From: Suilimivivens sp964614185
Lineage (GTDB): Bacteria > Bacillota > Clostridia > Lachnospirales > Lachnospiraceae
Reading direction: 5' to 3'
Assembly (NCBI GenBank): GCA_964614185.1
Contig: CAZTKJ010000028.1
Location: forward strand, 1-42,556
DNA length: 42,556 bases
How positions within the stretch are numbered: position 1 is the first letter of the stretch; the number at the start of each line of letters is the position of its first letter. Of this stretch, positions 24,281-32,009 are shown one piece after another. The notes below the pieces were generated by a model, which saw nothing but the letters and a program-made list of their open reading frames with translations, did no database searches and had not been told where the DNA came from. A program made the translations under genes and the position numbers.

Positions 24281-25345
24281 ATGACAATAGAAGAGGCGGG
24301 AGGGTGTGAACAGATCCATAAGCGCCGTGTGCGTTATAAAGGAACACATCCCCGTACCTATAGCGAGAAGTATAAAGAACTGAATCCGGAAAAATATCAG
24401 GATACCATAGAAAAAGTAATCAGTAAGGGAAGTACGCCGGCAGGTATGCATCGACCCATCTGCGTCACGGAAATCATGGACTTTTTACAGATAAAGCCGG
24501 GGCAGAAGGGCGTAGATGCCACCTTGGGATACGGTGGACACAGCCGCCATATACTGCAGCAGCTTAACGGATGCGGGCATCTTTATGCTCTTGATGCAGA
24601 TCCCATTGAAATTGTCAAGACAGAGAAGCGATTACGGGATTTGGGATATGAAGAAGAGATTCTGACGGTCCTTTGTCAGAACTTTGCATTAATAGACAAA
24701 GTAGCGGAAGAAAAGGGACCTTTTGACTTTCTTCTGGCTGATTTAGGTGTTTCTTCCATGCAGATTGACAATCCGGAGAGGGGATTTTCCTATAAGCAGG
24801 AAGGGCCTCTTGATTTGCGCCTGAATCCCCGGGAAGGGATACCTGCCTCCCTGCGGCTTAAAGAAATGACAAAAGAGGAAATCCAGGGGATGTTAGAGGA
24901 CAATTCTAATGAACCATATGCCAAAGAAATTTCAGCCGGTATTGTTTCACGGCTTCGTGGCGGGAACATCATTGATACCACCACAAAGCTTTCGGAAGTG
25001 ATTGCCGAAGCATTATCCTTCCTTCCTCAAAAGGAACGTAAGGATGCCGTCAAAAAATCATGTGCCAGAGTGTTTCAGGCACTTAGAATTGATGTTAACA
25101 GCGAATATGAAGTATTGGACACTTTTTTACAAAAGCTGCCATCTGTTATGGCTCCCGGCGGAAGAATTGCCATATTGACGTTTCATTCCGGGGAGGACAG
25201 ATTAGTAAAGAAATCCTTTAAAGAGTTTCAAAAAAGCGGCATATACCGTGAAGTGGCAACAGAAGTGATCCGTCCCTCCGCAAAAGAGTGCGCAGAAAAC
25301 GGCAGAGCACGTTCTGCAAAATTGCGCTGGGCAATTAAAGAATGA
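24281..25345 (+). CDS. rsmH: 16S rRNA (cytosine1402-N4)-methyltransferase, long form
   Basis: 354 residues. The SAM-binding motif GVDATLGYGGHSRHIL (77-92), LADLGVSSMQIDNPERGFSY, the DLRLNPREG stretch, ARVFQALRIDVNSEYEVL and ILTFHSGEDRLVK identify RsmH (MraW), which methylates N4 of C1402 in the decoding centre of 16S rRNA. It has an N-terminal extension of ~50 residues (KRRVRYKGTHPRTYSEKYKE) not found in the classical ~310-residue enzyme. The usual neighbours mraZ, ftsL and ftsI are absent, so this is a separate copy or a second paralogue; a classical copy may exist elsewhere. GGGGAGGAA precedes the start. The dCMP deaminase gene follows after 22 bases. Confidence 0.92.
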   Translation: MTIEEAGGCEQIHKRRVRYKGTHPRTYSEKYKELNPEKYQDTIEKVISKGSTPAGMHRPICVTEIMDFLQIKPGQKGVDATLGYGGHSRHILQQLNGCGHLYALDADPIEIVKTEKRLRDLGYEEEILTVLCQNFALIDKVAEEKGPFDFLLADLGVSSMQIDNPERGFSYKQEGPLDLRLNPREGIPASLRLKEMTKEEIQGMLEDNSNEPYAKEISAGIVSRLRGGNIIDTTTKLSEVIAEALSFLPQKERKDAVKKSCARVFQALRIDVNSEYEVLDTFLQKLPSVMAPGGRIAILTFHSGEDRLVKKSFKEFQKSGIYREVATEVIRPSAKECAENGRARSAKLRWAIKE

Positions 25346-25367
25346 GAAGTAAGCAGGAGGAAAAGCA

Positions 25368-25859
25368 ATGGTCAAACCGGAGGGAAACAAAAGGATTTCA
25401 AAAGAAGATACGTATTTAAACTGTGCAGAAAGTTTTGCCTATAGAAGTACCTGTTTAAAACGGAAATATGGAGCAGTCATAGTAAAGGAAGATGCTGTAA
25501 TTTCCACAGGCTATAACGGTTCTCCCAGAGGCTATGAAAACTGTTGTGACATAGGAGACTGTCCCAGAATAAGAAAAAACATGCATCAGGGAGAGGGCTA
25601 TGGCATGTGCAGGGCAGTTCATGCAGAAGCCAATGCTCTGTTAAACTGTTCCAGAGAACAGACGATAGGAGCAGATTTATATTTATCATCAATCAATCCT
25701 AAGGACAGTACGGTTCATAGTGCAAAACCCTGCCCTCTTTGTGCCCGGCTGATCATCCAGGCCGGTATCAGGAATGTGATCTTACGGCAGAAAGAGGGTG
25801 CGGGAGATTATATTGTTATTCCCGCAGCAGAATTGGACTGGTATATGAAGGAAGAATGA
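25368..25859 (+). CDS. dCMP deaminase family protein (ComEB-like)
   Basis: 163 residues. The zinc site of the deoxycytidylate deaminase fold is complete: HAEANA with His85 and catalytic Glu87, and PCPLC with Cys122 and Cys125. The insert GYNGSPRGYENCCDIGDCPR with its Cys cluster is typical of dCMP deaminases, which convert dCMP to dUMP for thymidylate synthesis; many are named ComEB. AGGAGG lies upstream of the ATG. It follows rsmH closely and probably shares its transcript. The C-terminus ends DWYMKEE. No nucleotide-metabolism gene lies adjacent. Confidence 0.9.
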   Translation: MVKPEGNKRISKEDTYLNCAESFAYRSTCLKRKYGAVIVKEDAVISTGYNGSPRGYENCCDIGDCPRIRKNMHQGEGYGMCRAVHAEANALLNCSREQTIGADLYLSSINPKDSTVHSAKPCPLCARLIIQAGIRNVILRQKEGAGDYIVIPAAELDWYMKEE

Positions 25860-25860
25860 C

Positions 25861-26034
25861 TTGTCTCTTCCAGTGACTGTGATATAATAGTCGCAAAAGA
25901 AAACAAGCGGCTGCGAAGCAGACATTTGTTTTCATGCGACATTAACGAGCAAATGTCCGATAAAATCGGACAGAAAGCGCGTGAGCGCGAGTTTGCGAGT
26001 TTAGATGATATAATAAACTCAAAAATCCAGCCGC
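25861..26034 (+). promoter_or_regulatory. Promoter and highly structured palindromic leader
   Basis: -35 TTGTCT (25861), 16 bases, -10 TATAAT (25883-25888), then nested inverted repeats: GCGGCTG 25907-25913 with CAGCCGC 26028-26034; ACATTTG 25922-25928 with CAAATGT 25950-25956; GTCCGATaaaATCGGAC 25955-25971; GCGCgtgaGCGC; and GAGTTTA/TAAACTC 25997-26020, which contains a second TATAAT. It could be a structured leader or a small mobile palindromic element. It shares the GATATAAT lead-in with the element at 40357. Confidence 0.5.
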
Positions 26035-26077
26035 TATGCGGCTGCCGCGCTACGCGCTCAAAGATTTTTTCGTTATC

Positions 26078-26677
26078 ATGTCAGGTGAAATGGGAATAAA
26101 ACAGGATTGGCAGGATATGATAATGTTTATGAAAACTAAGAAAAATATCCTCCAATTTGATTTTTACTGTATTCTGTTTTTTGTATCAGCGGTTGCAGGC
26201 TGGATATGGGAAGTGCTTTTATATCTTCTTACAGAGCATGCTTTCATTAACAGAGGTGTTTACAAAGGACCTTATCTGCCCATTTATGGTGTTGGAGGGA
26301 TTCTTTTGTGCATCCTTTTACGTCGTCTGCAAAAAAGGCCTCTGCTTATATTTTTTTGTTCCATGGCTTTATGCTCCCTTCTGGAATATTTTACCGGCTG
26401 GTTTCTGGAAATGCGCTGGGGTATCAGATGGTGGGACTATGAGGGTCATTTTATGAATGTCAACGGAAGGATCTGTCTGCTTGGGGCACTTGCTTTCGGA
26501 CTTGGAGGAGAAGCATTAATCTGTTTTTTTCTGCCTCTTTATGAGAGAATTATGAAAAAGATTCCTAAGGGAATACGGTTGTGGGTCAGCATTGCGCTGA
26601 TATTGCTATTTGTAGCGGATGCGGCTTATGCGGCCATAAGACCTAATACCGGATATGGTATCACAGTAGGGAATTAA
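26078..26677 (+). CDS. CmpB-like integral membrane protein (putative ABC-transporter type IV family)
   Basis: About 200 residues with five or six membrane segments. The motif INRGVYKGPYLPIYGVGG, the WIWEVLLYLL segment before it, and the LLEYFTGWFLEMRWGIRWWDY stretch (the Y-x-x-x-x-W-x-x-E pattern) match the ABC_trans_CmpB family (PF06541), whose function is unsettled. The start is uncertain: the frame is open from 26036, but that part belongs to the palindromic leader. ATGs at 26078, 26090 and 26123 are all possible, and none has a strong ribosome binding site. A Nudix gene follows on the same strand. Confidence 0.75.
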   Translation: MSGEMGIKQDWQDMIMFMKTKKNILQFDFYCILFFVSAVAGWIWEVLLYLLTEHAFINRGVYKGPYLPIYGVGGILLCILLRRLQKRPLLIFFCSMALCSLLEYFTGWFLEMRWGIRWWDYEGHFMNVNGRICLLGALAFGLGGEALICFFLPLYERIMKKIPKGIRLWVSIALILLFVADAAYAAIRPNTGYGITVGN

Positions 26678-26735
26678 GGCGGCTATGGGGTCTTATGCCA
26701 GAGCAGCTAAACCGGAGGAGATAGGAGAAGAGAAT

Positions 26736-27242
26736 ATGGAACTTTGGGATATTTATGACAGTAATAAATGCAGAACGGGACGTACCATGAAGCGGAATGA
26801 CTGGATCTTGCAGGAAGGGGAATATCATTTAACGGTACTTGGCGTAATTGTAAGGCCTGACGGGAAATTTCTGATTACTAAGAGAGTCATGACAAAAGCC
26901 TGGGCTCCGGGATGGTGGGAAGTGCCGGGAGGAGGCGTACGGGCAGGTGAAGATTCAGAGGCTGCCATTATTAGAGAAATCAGAGAAGAAACAGGACTTG
27001 ATGTTACAAGAGGTAAGGGAGGTTATCTTTTTACATACCATAGGGAAAATCCGGGAAAAGGGGATAACTATTTTGTAGATGTATATAAGTTTGTAGTGGA
27101 TTTTGAGGAATCTGATGTAAAGATCCAGGAAGAAGAAGCAGCAGGGTTTCAACTGGCAGCTTTGGATGAAATCAAAGCTTTGGCAGAACAGGGAATATTC
27201 CTCCACTATGACAGCATCAGACAGGCTTTTGAAGAAGCGTAA
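26736..27242 (+). CDS. Nudix hydrolase, IDI-like
   Basis: 168 residues from the ATG at 26736, chosen for AGGAGA seven bases upstream and because homologues start at MELWDIYD; the frame is open from 26685. The Nudix box is exact: G-x5-E-x7-R-E-x2-E-E-x-G-L in GGVRAGEDSEAAIIREI then REETGL. The N-terminal ELWDIYDSNKCRTGRTMKR followed by EGEYHL is shared with isopentenyl-diphosphate isomerase-like Nudix proteins (YfcD-type). It would hydrolyse a nucleoside- or other diphosphate in the cytoplasm; the substrate is unknown. Confidence 0.9.
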   Translation: MELWDIYDSNKCRTGRTMKRNDWILQEGEYHLTVLGVIVRPDGKFLITKRVMTKAWAPGWWEVPGGGVRAGEDSEAAIIREIREETGLDVTRGKGGYLFTYHRENPGKGDNYFVDVYKFVVDFEESDVKIQEEEAAGFQLAALDEIKALAEQGIFLHYDSIRQAFEEA

Positions 27243-27283
27243 GATTTAATTGATTTAGGCAATTGCGAAATTTATAAACTGAT

Positions 27284-27447
27284 GGAATATTCTGGCAATA
27301 TATTCTGCGAAAAGTCCTCTGCACCATGAAATCAAGACCATAAAAGGTAGGAGGGACATTTCCCGACTAACTTTTGTTTTACTGGGCTTGATGGAATGTT
27401 TGGTGCAACAGAATTTGAGTGGAATATATTGTCAGAATATCTTCGCA
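27284..27447. repeat. Nested palindromic element upstream of the FakA-C-like gene
   Basis: Outer arms of 19 bases, ATATTCTGGCAATATATTC at 27287-27305 and its complement at 27422-27440, match at 18 positions. Inner arms GCACCA/TGGTGC (27321-27326, 27401-27406) and ATCAAG/CTTGAT (27331-27336, 27387-27392) fold towards a core GGGA..TCCC hairpin. The whole could form one hairpin of about 155 bases. It has no reading frame. The 25 bases at 27388-27412 resemble 2780-2804. Either a MITE-like repeat or a structured leader of the next gene. Confidence 0.6.
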
Positions 27448-27484
27448 ATATTGAATTTTACAATAAAATGAAAGGAGACTAAAA

Positions 27485-27736
27485 ATGCTTGAATTTAAGT
27501 ATGACACACAGCTTCTCATTGAGGGAGAAGATCTTGACGAAGATGAAATCAGCCAGTATTTTACAGAGCACTTTGAGGGAGACTGTTTACTGGCAGTAGG
27601 AGATGAGGAACTGATCAAGATTCATTTTCACACCAATGAACCCTGGAAAGTATTGGAATATTGTGCTTCCATTGGTGAAATTTATGATATTGTGGTAGAA
27701 GATATGGACAGGCAGTCCAGAGGATTAAAAGGCTGA
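27485..27736 (+). CDS. Free-standing protein resembling the C-terminus of FakA (DAK phosphatase region)
   Basis: 83 residues. The stretch LIKIHFHTNEPWKVLEYCAS then IGEIYDIVVEDMDRQ closely follows the C-terminal part of FakA/YloV-type fatty-acid kinases and DAK phosphatase proteins, where the usual form is V-K-V-H-x-H-T-x-x-P-G-x-V-L-E-Y-A-x-x-x-G and I-x-I-x-N-M-x-x-Q. The kinase domain is wholly absent, so it cannot be a kinase itself. It has its own start with AAAGGAG upstream and a full short frame, so it looks like a genuine small gene rather than a fragment. It might bind a FakB/DegV-like lipid-binding partner; that is inference. Confidence 0.72.
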   Translation: MLEFKYDTQLLIEGEDLDEDEISQYFTEHFEGDCLLAVGDEELIKIHFHTNEPWKVLEYCASIGEIYDIVVEDMDRQSRGLKG

Positions 27737-27750
27737 CCGGCAGCAGAGGA

Positions 27751-28356
27751 TCATTGTTTCTTTTTTATAAAATAGTACAAAACAGATATTCCGCATATCA
27801 CCAGAATGATTCGTGTGATGCCGGAATAGGTATCCAGATAACGGACAATGATGCCCCATGATTCCCCTGCCAGTGCCCCTAAGAATACAAGGACAGTATT
27901 CCAGATAAAGCTTCCGGCAGCGGTGAGGAGCAGAAAAGGAACCAGCTTCATTTCCGCACAGCCGGCAGGAATGGAGATGAGACTGCGCACTATGGGAATG
28001 AAACGGCAGACAAATACGGTAACGCTGCCTTTTTGTTCAAACCAGGAGATTGCTTTTTCAATATCTTCAGGATGCAGATGGAGGATTTTTCCGGTTTTGC
28101 CTGATAAGATCCGGCATAGTTTTTCATAAGATAAAAGATAACCAAGGCCATATAAAACAATGGCGCCAAGGAGGGAACCTACGGTGGCCGCCAATACCAC
28201 ACCGGTAAAGGTCAGGTCAGAGCAGGTAGTCATAAAACCTCCAAAAGTAAGAATGACTTCTGAGGGAATGGGTGGGAAGATATTTTCAATTCCGATCAAG
28301 CTGGCCACGCCTACATAACCGAAGCGGCTCATGATTTCCATAATCCAGTTTGGCAT
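27751..28356 (-). CDS. DedA family membrane protein
   Basis: 201 residues with five or six membrane segments. The DedA (SNARE-associated) marks are clear: IGIENIFPPIPSEVILTFGG near the N-terminus, the GALIGAIVLYGLGYL-like segment, and FVCRFIPIVRSLISIPAG followed by EMKLVPFLLLTAAGSFIWNT. DedA proteins act at the cytoplasmic membrane in lipid-carrier or phospholipid recycling and envelope stability; some (UptA) flip undecaprenyl phosphate. The stop lies 14 bases from the convergent FakA-C-like gene. It begins divergently from the aspS leader. Confidence 0.93.
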   Translation of the reverse strand: MPNWIMEIMSRFGYVGVASLIGIENIFPPIPSEVILTFGGFMTTCSDLTFTGVVLAATVGSLLGAIVLYGLGYLLSYEKLCRILSGKTGKILHLHPEDIEKAISWFEQKGSVTVFVCRFIPIVRSLISIPAGCAEMKLVPFLLLTAAGSFIWNTVLVFLGALAGESWGIIVRYLDTYSGITRIILVICGISVLYYFIKKKQ

Positions 28357-28487
28357 AACACATGTTTCCTTTTTGCACTCTATAGAAATGTATGTTTTTC
28401 CATGGATAAAAATGAAAGCACTTTAAAAATTTCAATTCATTTTTGCAATTTGGACAGGAAGAATTTTTATTATTTTAGCTTTATAAA

Positions 28488-28516
28488 TTGACAAACAGGT
28501 CATTCTACATTATGAT
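28488..28516 (+). promoter_or_regulatory. Strong SigmaA promoter of the aspS T-box leader
   Basis: -35 TTGACA (28488-28493), exactly 17 bases, -10 TATGAT (28511-28516). Transcription should start near 28523, just before T-box stem I. Confidence 0.85.
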
Positions 28517-28523
28517 AAATGTG

Positions 28524-28786
28524 TTTAAAGGCGATGACAAAGAGAAGTAATGCAAAAGCTCACTTAAAGAGAGTCGGGGATGGTGGAAATCCGGCAGTAG
28601 AATTTGCATGAATAACACTTTCGAGCTGCAAGCTGAACAAAAGCATATGATTGTTTTTTAGTAGGTGCGTCGTCAGTCCTGCGTCAAGGGGCATTTAAGA
28701 GACTGCTTTAGCAGTAAATCAGGTGGTACCGCGGATAATTATTCGTCCTGAATTGATGAAATATCAATTTAGGACTTATTTTTTAT
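28524..28786 (+). promoter_or_regulatory. T-box riboswitch upstream of aspS, Asn (AAC) specifier
   Basis: The T-box core AGGTGGTACCGCG lies at 28721-28733. In stem I, ATGCAAA (28550-28556) pairs with TTTGCAT (28603-28609) and closes the specifier loop, with AGTA (28546-28549) on one side and GAA (28610-28612) on the other. After one T comes AAC (28614-28616), followed by the usual purine. This predicts sensing of uncharged tRNA-Asn, not tRNA-Asp (GAC). The bulge TGGT (28724-28727) would pair with the tRNA acceptor end, by wobble if base 73 is G. The leader ends with the terminator at 28745-28786. Class is certain; the specifier is read by eye. Confidence 0.9.
28745..28786 (+). terminator. T-box attenuator (terminator) stem of aspS
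   Basis: GTCCTGAATTGAT pairs with ATCAATTTAGGAC (one mismatch) around a GAAAT loop and is followed by a T-rich tail. It competes with the antiterminator that contains the T-box core. Confidence 0.9.
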
Positions 28787-28817
28787 CTATATGAAACAAA
28801 AAGAAAGGAAGAGGAAA

Positions 28818-30563
28818 ATGGGATCATTATATCGTGAACGTACTTTGAATCAGATTTCTGAAGAAGATATCGGAAAGGAATTGCGGGTTGCAGGATGGGT
28901 AGAGAACATCCGTGATCACGGCGGCGTTTCCTTTATAGATCTGAGAGACATGTATGGCGTGCTTCAGATCGTCATGAGAAATACGGAGCTGTTAAAGGGC
29001 ATCAGTAAGGAAGACTGCGTTACCATTACAGGTGAAATGGAAAAACGTGATGAGGAAACTTACAATCCTAAGATTCCTACGGGTACCATTGAACTGGAGG
29101 CTCATTCCATTGAGATTCTGGGAAAGGTATACAGGCCGCTGCCTTTTGAGATTGCATCCTCTAAAGAAATACGTGAGGATCTTCGTTTGAAATACCGCTA
29201 CCTGGATTTAAGAAACAGAAAAGTGTTGGATAATATGATCTTCCGTTCTGAGGTAATTCAATTTTTACGTACTAAAATGACGGAAATGGGATTTATGGAA
29301 GTACAGACTCCTATTTTGTGCGCTTCCTCACCGGAAGGAGCCAGAGATTATATTGTTCCTTCCAGACATTATAAAGGGAAATTTTATGCACTGCCCCAGG
29401 CGCCTCAGCAGTACAAACAGCTGCTTATGGTATCAGGAATTGATAAATATTTTCAGATAGCGCCCTGCTTTAGAGACGAGGACGCACGTGCAGACCGCTC
29501 TCCGGGCGAGTTCTATCAGCTGGATTTTGAAATGAGTTTTGCCACACAGGAAGATGTGTTCCATGTAGGGGAAGAAGTATTGACTGCAACCTTTGAAAAA
29601 TTTGCTCCGGAAGGATTTGAGGTAACCAAGGCTCCTTATCCTGTTATCAGTTATAAGCAGGCAATGCTGGAGTTTGGCACAGATAAGCCGGATCTTAGAA
29701 ATCCTTTAAGGATCATTGATCTTTCAGAGTTCTTTAATAAATGTACTTTTAAACCTTTCCAGAATAAGACCGTAAGAGCTATTAAAATTCATGGACACCA
29801 GTCTAAAGGTTTCCATGAGAAGATGCTGAAGTTTGCTACCGGAATCGGTATGGGAGGATTGGGCTATTTAGAGGTTCAGGAAGATCTGTCCTATAAAGGT
29901 CCTATTGACAAATTTATTCCGGAGGAGCTTAAGGCAGAGATGAGACAGCTGGCCGGACTTGAAGCAGAAGATACTATTTTCTTTATTGCAGACAAAGAAG
30001 AAAGAGCAGCAGCTTATGCGGGACAGATCCGCAATGAGCTTGGCAGCCGCCTTGATATCTGTGAAAAGAATGCTTATCGCTTCTGTTTTATCAATGATTT
30101 CCCCATGTTTGAGCTGGATGAGGAAACCAAGAAGATAGGATTTACCCATAATCCCTTCTCCATGCCACAGGGAGGCTTAGAGGCTCTGCAGAATATGGAT
30201 CCTCTTGAAATACTGGCATACCAGTATGATATTGTCTGCAACGGAGTGGAATTATCTTCCGGTGCAGTTCGTAACCACAATATGGAGATCATGGTAAAGG
30301 CATTTGAAATTGCAGGCTATGATGAAGAAGTTCTGAAACAGAAATTTGGGGCTCTTTACAATGCTTTTCAGTTTGGCGCACCGCCACATGCAGGAATGGC
30401 TCCCGGTGTAGACCGTATGATCATGCTTTTAAGAAATGAAGAGAATATTCGGGAAATTATTGCATTCCCTATGAGCGGAACTGCACAGGATCTGATGTGT
30501 GGCGCTCCTAATGAGGTAACGGAACAGCAGCTTAGGGAAGTGCACATTAAGGTACGACAATAG
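28818..30563 (+). CDS. aspS: Aspartyl-tRNA synthetase, probably non-discriminating
   Basis: 581 residues from the ATG at 28818, which follows a purine-rich AAGGAAGAGGAAA site; an in-frame ATG at 28791 lies within the leader end. Class II motifs are present: FRDEDARADRSPGEF (motif 2) and APGVDRMIMLL (motif 3); the anticodon-binding OB domain begins LRVAGWVENIRDHGGVSFID, and the bacterial GAD insert lies mid-protein. It charges tRNA-Asp with Asp. His34 in RDHGG sits where non-discriminating bacterial AspRSs, such as that of Pseudomonas aeruginosa, have His and E. coli has Leu (recalled from the literature). With the Asn-specific T-box this suggests it also makes Asp-tRNA-Asn for amidation by GatCAB. 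Confidence 0.95.
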   Translation: MGSLYRERTLNQISEEDIGKELRVAGWVENIRDHGGVSFIDLRDMYGVLQIVMRNTELLKGISKEDCVTITGEMEKRDEETYNPKIPTGTIELEAHSIEILGKVYRPLPFEIASSKEIREDLRLKYRYLDLRNRKVLDNMIFRSEVIQFLRTKMTEMGFMEVQTPILCASSPEGARDYIVPSRHYKGKFYALPQAPQQYKQLLMVSGIDKYFQIAPCFRDEDARADRSPGEFYQLDFEMSFATQEDVFHVGEEVLTATFEKFAPEGFEVTKAPYPVISYKQAMLEFGTDKPDLRNPLRIIDLSEFFNKCTFKPFQNKTVRAIKIHGHQSKGFHEKMLKFATGIGMGGLGYLEVQEDLSYKGPIDKFIPEELKAEMRQLAGLEAEDTIFFIADKEERAAAYAGQIRNELGSRLDICEKNAYRFCFINDFPMFELDEETKKIGFTHNPFSMPQGGLEALQNMDPLEILAYQYDIVCNGVELSSGAVRNHNMEIMVKAFEIAGYDEEVLKQKFGALYNAFQFGAPPHAGMAPGVDRMIMLLRNEENIREIIAFPMSGTAQDLMCGAPNEVTEQQLREVHIKVRQ

Positions 30564-30570
30564 AAAGCAG

Positions 30571-31962
30571 GTGGCTAATGTGAAACAGCACAGTGGTATG
30601 AAAATATTTATTGTGGGCGGAGGCGAAATCGGAAGAGCCCTTGCAGAACAGCTCTCTAAAGACGGATATGAACTGACAGTCATTGACAGAAATTCGGACG
30701 TAGTAGGAAGCCTGGGAAATGCCATGGATATCATCTGCTATGAAGGGAACGGGGCATCTTATGCTACCCAAAAGGCCTTGGGGGCAGAAAAAGCAGATAT
30801 CTGGATTGCAGTGACGGAATCGGATGAATTGAATATCTTAAGCTGCATGACTGCCCATATGCTGGGGGCAAAGCATACAATTGCGCGTATCCGGGATGTG
30901 GATTATGCCAGACAGAATCACTTTTACAGAGACAGGCTGGGACTTTCCATGATCATTAATCCGGAGCTGGCAACAGCAATGGAAATCGGGAGGCTGCTTC
31001 GCTTCCCATTAGCTACCAGAGTGGAAGTCTTTGCAAAGGGCCGGGTAGAACTGGTAGAAATGAATGTAAGAGAAGACAGTCCTCTAAACGATAAGTCCCT
31101 GATGGAAATTACAAAGAATATGGGTATCAATCTTTTGATCTGTGCAGTAGTACGGCAGGGAGAAGCATTCGTACCTAAAGGCGATACCGTTATCTGTAAA
31201 GGTGATGTTTTGTACCTGACAGGAGCAGCAGAGGAGTTTCGCAAGGCATTTAAAAAGTTACGACTTCCGGTCAAACCCCTTAAATCAGTTATGATAGCCG
31301 GAGGGGGCAGAATCTCTTATTATTTGTCAGAGGTGCTTTTAAAAGAAGGGGCAAAGGTTACGCTGATAGAAAAAAGTAAAGAATATGCGGAAGAAATCTC
31401 GGAATCTATAGCAGGAATCCATGTAATCTGTGATGACGCCCTTACTTACTTTGACGCCATGTCCCAGACAGATATTCAGAATACAGATGCCTTTATAACC
31501 CTTACGAATGATGATGAATATAATCTGATAGCCGCTATGTATGGGGAATCCCAGGGAATTGGCAAAGTAGTTTCACGAATCAATGCCAAATCAAGACGGA
31601 AGGTATTATCGTCAGAAAGTAAGATCTGTACCATTTCCAGAGAAGACGTTGCGGCAGACAGGATTTTAGGATACAGCCGCTCGCTCCTTAATGCAGAAGA
31701 TAATGATGCGGTAGAATCTTTATACCGTCTGATGGATGGAAAAATTGAATTTATAGAATTTAAGGTAGATGAAAATGATAAGAACCTTGATATTCCGCTG
31801 AAAAATTTAAAAATGAAAAGAAATACCCTTATCGGATGTATCATGCGGGATGTTAATACGATTATTCCCAGAGGTGATGATGTGATTCAGGCAGGAGATA
31901 CAGTTCTCGTTGCTTCTATCAACAGACAGATTGCCCGTCTGGAAGATATTTTTGTTTCCTGA
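30571..31962 (+). CDS. trkA: TrkA: potassium uptake regulatory subunit
   Basis: 463 residues with two tandem RCK units. Each has a Rossmann NAD site: IFIVGGGEIGRALAEQL in the first, VMIAGGGRISYYLSEVLL in the second; each ends in an RCK_C segment (near MNVREDSPLNDKSL and KVDENDKNLDIPLKNL). TrkA sits on the cytoplasmic face of TrkH and gates K+ uptake in answer to NAD(H)/ATP. The length suits TrkA (458 in E. coli), not the single-unit KtrA. Starts at GTG 30571 or GTG 30580 are possible, and an ATG at 30598 (MKIFIVGG) matches most relatives. trkH follows in 47 bases. aspS ends eight bases before. Confidence 0.93.
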   Translation: MANVKQHSGMKIFIVGGGEIGRALAEQLSKDGYELTVIDRNSDVVGSLGNAMDIICYEGNGASYATQKALGAEKADIWIAVTESDELNILSCMTAHMLGAKHTIARIRDVDYARQNHFYRDRLGLSMIINPELATAMEIGRLLRFPLATRVEVFAKGRVELVEMNVREDSPLNDKSLMEITKNMGINLLICAVVRQGEAFVPKGDTVICKGDVLYLTGAAEEFRKAFKKLRLPVKPLKSVMIAGGGRISYYLSEVLLKEGAKVTLIEKSKEYAEEISESIAGIHVICDDALTYFDAMSQTDIQNTDAFITLTNDDEYNLIAAMYGESQGIGKVVSRINAKSRRKVLSSESKICTISREDVAADRILGYSRSLLNAEDNDAVESLYRLMDGKIEFIEFKVDENDKNLDIPLKNLKMKRNTLIGCIMRDVNTIIPRGDDVIQAGDTVLVASINRQIARLEDIFVS

Positions 31963-32009
31963 TCAATGGGAACAAAGCAGTTTTTGAATATCAGAAAGGC
32001 GTATGTATT

